Origin: JBFGCT01 sp041581055
GTDB lineage: Bacteria; Actinomycetota; Acidimicrobiia; Acidimicrobiales; Ilumatobacteraceae
Length of the DNA: 12,542 nt
Assembly (NCBI GenBank): GCA_041581055.1
Contig: JBFGCT010000120.1
Coordinates: 1-12,542, forward strand
Direction: 5' to 3'
A program made the translations under genes and the position numbers. This document shows positions 7,286-12,542 of this stretch, piece after piece (the first letter of the stretch is position 1; each line of letters begins with the position of its first letter). The notes beneath the pieces are model-generated. The model was given only the letters and a program-made list of their open reading frames with translations, did no database searches and was not told the DNA's origin.

Positions 7286-7851
7286 CGAGGATGGCTCGAG
7301 ATCGTGAGGCCGGTCACCACCTCGCCGTCGGGGGGCGGCGGGTGCGGCGCCTCGGTCGCGTCTTCCAACTCGACCCGGCGGAAGTCGACCCAGTGCTCGC
7401 GCAGCGCCACCTCGATCCGTGACGCCACCGTCTGGTCGGCCGCCGTGCAGCCGTTGCAGCTGCCGTGCATCCTGAGCCGGACGACGCCGTCGACGGCGCC
7501 GAGCACCTCGATCTCGCCACCGTGGGAGTGCACGTACGGGCGCACCTCGTCGAGCGCGAGCTGGACCACGCGGTCGACCGCGGAGGCGTCGACGCCGACG
7601 CCGCGGCTGTACGTGGCGAGCAGCTCGCCGACCACCGGGTCGAGCGCGGCCTGTTCGAGGAACAGCTCACCGCGCCACTGGCGCACCATCTCCACGAACC
7701 GGCCGAGGCCGTCCCGGTGGAAGACGTCGAGCCAGTCGACCAGCTCCTCGACGTCGCCCGCCACCGCCGGATCGCCGTGTTCGAGCAGCCGCTCGACGAC
7801 CTCGCCGACGCGGTCCAGGATCTGGTCGTACCCGAGCTCGTCCACGGTCAT
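7282..7851 (-). CDS. NifU C-terminal-domain protein (Fe-S scaffold-like)
   Basis: A 189-residue protein, fourth in the operon. Residues about 98-150 match the NifU C-terminal (Nfu) domain: ALDEVRPYVHSHGGEIEV, then DGVVRLRMHGSCNGC with Cys132 and Cys135 forming the CxxC pair that holds a transient [4Fe-4S] cluster between two subunits. The N-terminal 95 residues are helical and Trp/Glu-rich (VEELVDWLDVFHRDGLGRF) and are not part of a standard Nfu protein. The likely job is delivery of Fe-S clusters to the small subunit, which needs three. The ATG at 7851 overlaps the upstream stop (ATGA). A much longer in-frame reading upstream is ruled out because it would lie inside two recognised genes. Confidence 0.88.
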   Translation of the reverse strand: MTVDELGYDQILDRVGEVVERLLEHGDPAVAGDVEELVDWLDVFHRDGLGRFVEMVRQWRGELFLEQAALDPVVGELLATYSRGVGVDASAVDRVVQLALDEVRPYVHSHGGEIEVLGAVDGVVRLRMHGSCNGCTAADQTVASRIEVALREHWVDFRRVELEDATEAPHPPPPDGEVVTGLTISSHPR

Positions 7852-8408
7852 CGTCCGACTTCGTCGCGGACCATGTCGAGCACCGCGCCGACGGCCTCCT
7901 CGACCGGCTCGGAGAACCCCCACCCGAACTCGGTCTCGGCCGGCTCGACTTCGATCACGGTCGTGTCGGGCGGCAGCGCGCTCCAGTGCCGGCACACGGC
8001 CAGCGTGTGGTCGAGGTCGATGATGCCGCCGACGGACTCGGCCAGCCGGTCGTGCACCTCCTGGTCGTCGGGCATCGGTGTGTCCACGAGGTCGTACCGG
8101 CGGATGGTCCCGGCCGGATCGGCGCCGCGCGGCGTGCAGCCGATGAGGACGACCTTGACGGGCAGCAGTTCCTGGAGCCGGTGCATGACGCGGTGCGCAG
8201 CGTACGACAGGTCTTCGAGCACGACGTCGTCCGGCCAGTCGAGGTCGGCCGCCCGCGCCAGCCAGTTGGTCCCGAAGTCGAGGTCGCGCAACCACGGCAG
8301 TCCGATCCCGCCGACGAGCACGCACCCCGGCCGCATCGGCCCGGCCGAGCGGATCTGCGACCCGGGGCCCAACATCGTGTCGAGCGCCTCGTCGCGCTCG
8401 GCGGTCAT
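7848..8408 (-). CDS. HupD/HyaD-fold protein lacking nickel ligands (pseudo-endopeptidase)
   Basis: A 186-residue protein, third in the operon. It aligns end to end with the maturation endopeptidase at 6288-6788: CVLVGGIGLPWLRDLDFG (29-46) matches ILVVGVGNVLHGDDGFG, KVVLIGCTPRGADPAGT (85-101) matches LIVVDAVDHGRPPGT, and DLDHTLAVC lies where ADMHLATP does. The residue equivalent to the first nickel ligand becomes Leu43 (unless the loop shifts to Asp42/Asp44), the second becomes Gly90, and only the His is kept. Proteolysis is therefore unlikely. I infer a chaperone-like or nickel-sensing protein that binds the large-subunit precursor. An N-terminal extension of about 25 residues precedes the fold. 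The ATG at 8408 overlaps the large-subunit stop (ATGA). The family call is by motif comparison only. Confidence 0.72.
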   Translation of the reverse strand: MTAERDEALDTMLGPGSQIRSAGPMRPGCVLVGGIGLPWLRDLDFGTNWLARAADLDWPDDVVLEDLSYAAHRVMHRLQELLPVKVVLIGCTPRGADPAGTIRRYDLVDTPMPDDQEVHDRLAESVGGIIDLDHTLAVCRHWSALPPDTTVIEVEPAETEFGWGFSEPVEEAVGAVLDMVRDEVGR

Positions 8409-10291
8409 TCCAACGTGCACCCACACGAGTTGACCTCGCGCGTGATGATCCCCCGGCCCGTGTCCATGTGGGTGGTGCAGGGCATGCACGGGTCGAAGCT
8501 GCGGATCGCCCGCAGCACGTCGATGCCCTTGATGTCGTCGTCGCCCACGCTCTCGAGGAGCGGCGTGCCGACGATCGCCTCCTCGTACGGGCCGGGACTG
8601 CCGAGCGGGTCGCGGGGCGACGCGTTCCACGTCGACGGCGTGTTGATCTGGTAGTTGACCAGCTTGCCCTTGTCCATGTGCATGTGGTGGGTGAGGTAGC
8701 CGCGGCCCGCCTCCCAGACACCGACCGAGACGCGCTCGTCGCGCGGCACCTTGAACGGCGTGGACACCTTCGTCTCGCCTTTGCGCCAGTACTCGAACGC
8801 CTGCATCAGGCAGATCATCCCGATCGCCGCGGTGAACGCCACCCCGTAGGCGCGGCCCCGGTTGCGCTCGAACGCGTTGAGCTTGGCCGGGATCTTCCAG
8901 TTGAGCTCCATCTCCGGGAGGTCGTGGGCGGGCATCAGGATCCGCAGGCCGTCGCCGGTCGCCTCGAGATACGGGTTCTCCGGGAGCTGCCGGGCCATCG
9001 CCGTGGTCCACATCCGGCCGTACACGCCGGTCTCCATCGAGATGCGGTCCCACCGGGGGGCGGTCGACCAGGAGTACTTCTCCTTGAAGTTCTTCCCCTC
9101 CGGCCGGGGGATCGTCTCCTTGTTCCAGGCGTGGTACGGCGAGAGGGGGTTGCCGAGCTCGTCGGTCGGGAAGCGGGGGCCGCCGTTGCCGGTCCAGTCG
9201 TCGTAGTACGAGTGCTCGACGAACTCCTCGATCCCCATGTTGATCTCGGTGATCTTCGTGGTGACCAGCTCGCCGTCCTTGATGATGCCCGGCGCCGAGT
9301 ACCGCGCCCGGCCCCACGTGTCGATGTTCTGGTAGGTCGCGTCGTAGACGTCCGGGTCGTCCCAGATCCCGGTCTGGATCAGGTTCGACGGCCGGTGCCC
9401 GACGTCGGAGTAGCGCGGGTCGACGGCGAGGAAGAAGTCGCAGATGTCGTCCCAGATCAGCGCCAGCCGCTTCGCGTAGTCGAACATGTTGCCGAGGTTG
9501 GCGTAGTACTCGTTGAACGTCGACGTGGTGACCGTCGTGGACACCCCACCGGGCACGAGCGTGGACGGGTGCGGGTACTTGCCGTACATCAGGGTGCACA
9601 TCGTGCGGGCGATGCGCGTGTACTGCAGCGCCTCGAGGTAGATCGACCCCTCGAGCGGGTTGAACCCGTCCATGATGTCCTTGACGGTGCCGAAGCCGTG
9701 GACGTTGGCGTTCGGCGCCGGGGTCGCCGAGGCGAGATCGACGAGTTCGGGGTTGGTGACCGACACGATCGCCGTCGAGTAGTCGGGGCCGGCGAGCAGC
9801 CCGAGGTGCAGCGGGTGGTCGTAGAACATCTCCGCCACCTCGCCGAGGTTGCGGACCGTGACGCCGAGCGGGGGCGGCGTGATGCCGAACGCCATCTCGA
9901 TCCCGAGCGACGCGACGGTGGAGTGCACGCCGCCGCACACGCCGCACGCCCGCGACGAGATGTCGATCGCGTCGCGCGGGTCGCGGCCCTTGAGGATGAT
10001 CTCGTAGCCGCGGAACAGCATCGCCATCGAGTGCGCCTCGACCGCCGCGCGGGTCTCGAGGTCGAGCACCGTGTGCACGGCGAGCGCGCCCGCCACGCGG
10101 GTGACCGGGTCGATGCTCCACTCGCGCAGCCGCGGCGGCGCCGCCATCGAGCCGGCGCTCCTGCGGCTCGCCGCCTCGCGCACGAAGTCGCGCGGCTCGG
10201 CGACGGTGACGGCGTACGGGTCGCCGGCGCCGCCGATCAGCGACGCCTTGCCGTTGTCGTCGAACTGGATCGGCAGGTTCTTGAAGCACAT
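8405..10291 (-). CDS. [NiFe] hydrogenase large (catalytic) subunit, group 1h-like
   Basis: The 628-residue catalytic subunit that carries the Ni-Fe(CN)2CO centre and oxidises H2. The nickel ligands are Cys116 and Cys119 in RACGVCGGVH (114-123) and Cys602 and Cys605 in DPCMPCTTH (600-608). Cleavage after His608 would release a 20-residue tail ending CGCTLE. DPVTR (61-65), LFRGYEIILKGRDPRDA (92-108) with the Mg-binding Glu97, HPSTLVPGG and TWNASPRDPLGSPGPYE are typical of actinobacterial-type enzymes. The normal RxEG glutamate is Ala67. The L1 motif differs from the RICGICGDNH I recall for group 1h, so the subgroup is left open (1h sister, 1l or unnamed). There is no export signal. The ATG at 10291 lies 2 nt after the small-subunit stop. 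The name hhyL would apply if group 1h is confirmed. Confidence 0.95.
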   Translation of the reverse strand: MCFKNLPIQFDDNGKASLIGGAGDPYAVTVAEPRDFVREAASRRSAGSMAAPPRLREWSIDPVTRVAGALAVHTVLDLETRAAVEAHSMAMLFRGYEIILKGRDPRDAIDISSRACGVCGGVHSTVASLGIEMAFGITPPPLGVTVRNLGEVAEMFYDHPLHLGLLAGPDYSTAIVSVTNPELVDLASATPAPNANVHGFGTVKDIMDGFNPLEGSIYLEALQYTRIARTMCTLMYGKYPHPSTLVPGGVSTTVTTSTFNEYYANLGNMFDYAKRLALIWDDICDFFLAVDPRYSDVGHRPSNLIQTGIWDDPDVYDATYQNIDTWGRARYSAPGIIKDGELVTTKITEINMGIEEFVEHSYYDDWTGNGGPRFPTDELGNPLSPYHAWNKETIPRPEGKNFKEKYSWSTAPRWDRISMETGVYGRMWTTAMARQLPENPYLEATGDGLRILMPAHDLPEMELNWKIPAKLNAFERNRGRAYGVAFTAAIGMICLMQAFEYWRKGETKVSTPFKVPRDERVSVGVWEAGRGYLTHHMHMDKGKLVNYQINTPSTWNASPRDPLGSPGPYEEAIVGTPLLESVGDDDIKGIDVLRAIRSFDPCMPCTTHMDTGRGIITREVNSCGCTLE

Positions 10292-10293
10292 CG

Positions 10294-11523
10294 TCAGCGA
10301 CCGCCCTCGTGCGTGTGTTGCTTGCGTGAGTACAGGCGGTGGATCAGCCGCTCGACGCCGACGGGTTGGGTGTCGTAGCGCGCCCAGCCGCTCGGCAGAT
10401 CCCGGCTGGACCACCGGTCCGAGCGCATCTTGTCGCGCTGGGACACCATCCGCAGGCGGCGGATGAATCCGCCGGTGACCCGGGACGCGTTCGTCGACAA
10501 CATCGCGCCGGGCGGCCGCTCGTAGATCGGCGAGAACTTGTCGGGGAAGCCGGGCATCGTGCAGCCGATGCAGATGCCGCCCATGTTCATGCAGCCGCCA
10601 TGACCGTCGGCGATGCCGCGCTCGGCGATGTTGCACTGCACGATCGGCCCCCAGCATCCGAGCTCGACGAGGCACTCCTTGTCGCCGTAGGACTGGGCGA
10701 ACACGCCCTCCTCGTAGTACCCGGCGCGCGGGCATTGGCGGTGCACGGTCTCGGTGAACAGCCACGCCGGCCGGCCGAGCTCGTCGAACTCCGGCAACGG
10801 CGCGAGCCCGTTGAGGAACAGCAGCGCCGCCGCCGCCGTCTCGGTGATGTTGTCGCCGATCGGCGAACAGCCGGGGACGTTGATCACGGGCAGCCCGAGC
10901 GTCGACCGGTAGTCCTTGCCGAGGTGGTCCATGACGCCCATCGCGTTGGTCACGTTGCCGTGCGCCGCCGGGATGCCGCCCCACGTCGCGCACGTCCCGA
11001 TCGCCAGGACCGCGGCGGCGCCGGGCGCCATCCGGTCGAGCCATTCGAGGCTCGTGATCTGGCGGCCGGTCTCGCGATCCTCGCCGAGCCCCATCCAGTA
11101 GCCGTCGCCGGAGATCGACTCGTCCATGATCGACCCCTCCCAGGCGATCAGGTACGGGGCGTCGAGCTTGCCCTCGGCCGCCAGCCGCAGATTCTCGACC
11201 CACTCCGCGCCGGACTCGACCGACAGCACGGTGTGGACGAGCTCGACGCGCGGCAGACCGGGCACGCGCCCGTTCAGGAGGTCCTCGACCGGCGGGTGCG
11301 TGGCGCCGGAGATCGCGATCGTGCACCCGTCGCAGCTGGCGCCGACGATCCAGAACAGGTACGCCTTCTGCAGGGGGCCCTGCGACACGAGATCGCGCCG
11401 ACGGGGGCGCTGACCGCTGCGCAGGGCGAGTGGCGCGAGCGGGCTGGCCGGATCGGTGATGAGGGGCTTGGCCTCGATCTCGCCGTGCGTCGATCCCGGC
11501 ATCACCCTCGTGTACTGCGTCAT
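10294..11523 (-). CDS. [NiFe] hydrogenase small (Fe-S) subunit, group 1h-like
   Basis: The 409-residue electron-transfer subunit, first gene of the operon. It lacks a Tat signal and carries a ~53-residue N-terminal extension. Proximal cluster ligands are Cys64 and Cys67 (SCDGCT), Cys178 (GTCATWGG) and Cys219 (PGCSP). Distal ligands are His261, Cys264, Cys284 and Cys290. Medial ligands are Cys297, Cys318 and Cys321, with Cys311 where standard enzymes have Pro, predicting a [4Fe-4S] rather than [3Fe-4S] medial cluster. The CDGC motif is fully cysteinyl; group 1h enzymes use an Asp as fourth proximal ligand. The start at 11523 is set by GGAGGAAGG six nt upstream; an ATG at 11583 in frame has no RBS and sits inside the palindrome. 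The long C-terminus (340-409) is basic. The name hhyS would apply if group 1h is confirmed. Confidence 0.95.
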   Translation of the reverse strand: MTQYTRVMPGSTHGEIEAKPLITDPASPLAPLALRSGQRPRRRDLVSQGPLQKAYLFWIVGASCDGCTIAISGATHPPVEDLLNGRVPGLPRVELVHTVLSVESGAEWVENLRLAAEGKLDAPYLIAWEGSIMDESISGDGYWMGLGEDRETGRQITSLEWLDRMAPGAAAVLAIGTCATWGGIPAAHGNVTNAMGVMDHLGKDYRSTLGLPVINVPGCSPIGDNITETAAAALLFLNGLAPLPEFDELGRPAWLFTETVHRQCPRAGYYEEGVFAQSYGDKECLVELGCWGPIVQCNIAERGIADGHGGCMNMGGICIGCTMPGFPDKFSPIYERPPGAMLSTNASRVTGGFIRRLRMVSQRDKMRSDRWSSRDLPSGWARYDTQPVGVERLIHRLYSRKQHTHEGGR

Positions 11524-11529
11524 CGCTGG

Positions 11530-11538
11530 CCTTCCTCC
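11530..11538 (-). promoter_or_regulatory. Ribosome binding site of the hydrogenase operon
   Basis: On the minus strand GGAGGAAGG ends 6 nt before the ATG at 11523. It is the strongest Shine-Dalgarno in the window and decides the small-subunit start. Confidence 0.8.
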
Positions 11539-11566
11539 GGTGTCGCCCTGGGCGAAACAGTAGCTC

Positions 11567-11587
11567 GTAAATGCGAAACGCATCTAC
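11567..11587. promoter_or_regulatory. 21-bp palindrome between divergent operons (candidate operator)
   Basis: The arms GTAAATGCG (11567-11575) and CGCATCTAC (11579-11587) match at 8 of 9 pairs around a central AAA. The palindrome sits in the 111-bp gap between the hydrogenase operon and the divergent small-membrane-protein operon, 44 bp from one start and 48 bp from the other. GCGAAAC also occurs twice at 21-bp spacing (11552 and 11573). Size and location fit a dimeric repressor or activator site controlling both operons. The cognate regulator is not in the window and promoter boxes are not clear (TAGTGT at 11602-11607 is a weak -10 for the + strand). Confidence 0.5.
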
Positions 11588-11634
11588 CTCACTTCTTGGC
11601 CTAGTGTGAGTGCCGCGATCGAAAGGAGCAGCGC

Positions 11635-11892
11635 ATGTCGACAGGCTGGGTGATCGGATACGTCATCGGTGGGGTCCTGGTCGCGGTGGTCGTCGTGCTG
11701 CTCCTGTTGATGATCCGCGGGGCACATCGGGCGGCGCTCAAAGCCGAGGCGGTGCTCGAAGCGTTGCTCGAAGCGCGTGACAACACGGCGCCGCTCTGGG
11801 CGGTCAACGACGTCAACGAGGCGATCGAGCGGGTGACCGACGGCGCCGGCGCGGTGCGCGCACATCTCGCGTCGAAGGGAGCGTCGTCATGA
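11635..11892 (+). CDS. Small single-span membrane protein 1 (85 aa)
   Basis: An 85-residue protein with one hydrophobic span at about 5-27, followed by a basic segment (RGAHRAALK) that predicts N-out/C-in topology. The cytoplasmic part is an Ala/Glu-rich amphipathic helix (KAEAVLEALLEARDNTAPLW) with NTAPLW at 50-55. AAAGGAG (11622-11628) lies 6 nt before the ATG and marks it as the first gene of its operon, divergent from the hydrogenase. I do not recognise the family. It shares size, topology and the NTAxxW motif with the next gene, so the two are probably paralogues. A role in membrane attachment of the hydrogenase is inferred from position only. Confidence 0.82.
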   Translation: MSTGWVIGYVIGGVLVAVVVVLLLLMIRGAHRAALKAEAVLEALLEARDNTAPLWAVNDVNEAIERVTDGAGAVRAHLASKGASS

Positions 11893-12164
11893 GCACGCAC
11901 GCGCTGTGGTGGCTGACCTTGGCGCTCGGCCTCGTGGTGTCGGTCATCGCCGTCGTGCTGCTGCACACCTTCTACCTGCAGGTGCGCCGCATCGAGCGCG
12001 GCGCCGACGCGATCTGGGAGGCGGGCAAGCAGGTGGCCCGCAACACCGCCACGAGCTGGATGCTGCACCAGACCACCGTCCGCCTCGACGGTCTCACCGA
12101 GGAGGCGCTGCGCCACGACGCCTTGCTCGACGACGTGTCGGCCGGCACGAAGGGAGAGCGGTGA
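11889..12164 (+). CDS. Small single-span membrane protein 2 (91 aa)
   Basis: A 91-residue protein with one membrane span at about 6-30 (Trp-rich at its start), followed by QVRRIERG, which again places the C-terminus in the cytoplasm. The tail is a charged amphipathic helix containing NTATSW at 52-57, nearly the same position as NTAPLW in the preceding protein. The ATG at 11889 overlaps the upstream stop (ATGA). Its TGA shares one base with the next ATG (TGATG). I do not recognise the family. It probably acts with its neighbours as a membrane complex. Confidence 0.82.
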   Translation: MSTHALWWLTLALGLVVSVIAVVLLHTFYLQVRRIERGADAIWEAGKQVARNTATSWMLHQTTVRLDGLTEEALRHDALLDDVSAGTKGER

Positions 12165-12427
12165 TGCGCAACCTGCTCATCGTCCTGACCGTGGTCGAGG
12201 TCGTCATCTTCGTCGGCGCCCTCGCCGTCTATCTCATCGTGATCTCCCGCTCGCTGTCGAACATCTCGATGAAGCTGGCGAAGGTGACCTTCGGCGTGCG
12301 CGCCATCGAGACACAGTGCTCGTCGATCGGGCCGTCGGTGGCGCGGGTGAACGAACAGCTCACCGTGATCGCCGGCGCGCTCGACGGCTTGGTCTCCAAG
12401 GCCGAGGAGGTGGGCAGCTCGACGTGA
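12164..12427 (+). CDS. Small single-span membrane protein 3 (87 aa)
   Basis: An 87-residue protein with one span at about 3-28 (LLIVLTVVEVVIFVGALAVYLIVI), then a polar helical tail of about 55 residues (SRSLSNISMKLAK, then GVRAIETQC and VARVNEQLTVIAGALDGL). Size and layout match the two preceding genes, although NTAxxW is not kept. The ATG at 12164 shares its A with the previous TGA; an in-frame GTG at 12161 is an alternative start. The stop overlaps the following GTG (GTGA). The function is unknown, and the coupling suggests a stoichiometric set of membrane proteins. Confidence 0.8.
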   Translation: MRNLLIVLTVVEVVIFVGALAVYLIVISRSLSNISMKLAKVTFGVRAIETQCSSIGPSVARVNEQLTVIAGALDGLVSKAEEVGSST

Positions 12428-12542
12428 GCACCGACGCGCCCGCACCGAAGTCCGACGCGCTGGCGGCGCTCTACTGGCGCAGCGAGATCCTGCAGGTCAT
12501 GTACTGGCTGCGCGGCGAGGGGTTCGGCGACGTCGTCGACCC
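12424..12542 (+). CDS. Partial CDS, unknown protein (5' end only)
   Basis: The first 39 codons of a gene that runs off the window. The GTG at 12424 overlaps the previous stop (GTGA). The visible protein has a short Pro/Ala-rich start and then a likely amphipathic helix with aromatic residues (LAALYWRSEILQVMYWLRGE), followed by GFGDVVDP. There is no signal peptide or membrane span in the visible part. It is too short to assign. Being the fourth coupled gene of the operon divergent from the hydrogenase, it is a candidate for a soluble partner of the membrane trio. Confidence 0.65.
   Translation, partial: MSTDAPAPKSDALAALYWRSEILQVMYWLRGEGFGDVVD

Noticed and set aside
8408..11326. Upstream in-frame extension of the large subunit (to 11326)
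   Set aside because: It lies inside the small-subunit gene in another frame; family motifs begin after the ATG at 10291.
8405..11523. Group 2a (Hup/Huc) hydrogenase
   Set aside because: Group 2a, as I recall it, has CSGN in the small subunit and RICGICGGSH with an RVEG motif in the large subunit; the motifs here fit the actinobacterial-type clade better.
11524..11583. Longer small subunit starting at the ATG at 11583
   Set aside because: No Shine-Dalgarno precedes it and the codon lies in the palindrome; the 11523 start has GGAGGAAGG at ideal spacing.
1..12542. tRNA, rRNA, insertion sequences, integrases or prophage genes
   Set aside because: Nothing resembling tRNA arms, rRNA or transposase motifs was seen on reading; not excluded by a search tool.

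Overview
This is a high-GC window with very dense gene packing: almost every junction is a 4-bp ATGA/GTGA overlap, and several starts are GTG. This points to a high-GC actinobacterium. An acidimicrobial or similar soil/marine lineage is my guess; nothing in the window fixes the taxon.

Region 1 (1-307) holds no convincing gene. It carries three tandem copies of a ~60-bp unit built around strong inverted repeats (43-220), then a short leader with a good ribosome binding site.

Region 2 (308-3914, + strand) is a three-gene ABC importer operon of the peptide/nickel family: a lipoprotein binding protein and two DppB/DppC-type permeases. No ATPase genes follow. The operon runs head-on into the next one, and the two last genes overlap by 30 bp.

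Region 3 (11523 down to 3885, - strand) is a nine-gene operon for an actinobacterial-type [NiFe] hydrogenase. In transcription order it encodes the small subunit, the large subunit, a HupD/HyaD-fold protein that has lost two of three nickel ligands, a NifU-C-domain protein, an unknown 166-residue protein, an intact HupD/HyaD-type maturation endopeptidase, a TPR protein, an unknown 143-residue protein, and a diverged biotin-protein-ligase-like protein that lacks the catalytic residues. There is no Tat signal, so the enzyme should face the cytoplasm. The motifs resemble group 1h but differ at positions that define it as I remember it: CDGC rather than CDGD in the small subunit, and RACGVCGGVH rather than RICGICGDNH in the large subunit. 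It may be a sister group, such as 1l or an unnamed one.

Region 4 (11635 to the end, + strand) is transcribed divergently from the hydrogenase across a 111-bp gap containing a near-perfect 21-bp palindrome. It encodes three small single-span membrane proteins, two of which share an NTAxxW motif at the same place, and then the start of a fourth gene that is cut by the window end. All are translationally coupled. I propose that the membrane trio anchors the soluble hydrogenase or connects it to the respiratory chain, that the endopeptidase trims the large subunit after His608, and that the NifU-like protein and the pseudo-enzymes assist assembly. The importer could supply nickel, but this rests only on its position. 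No tRNA, rRNA, insertion sequence or CRISPR array was seen.
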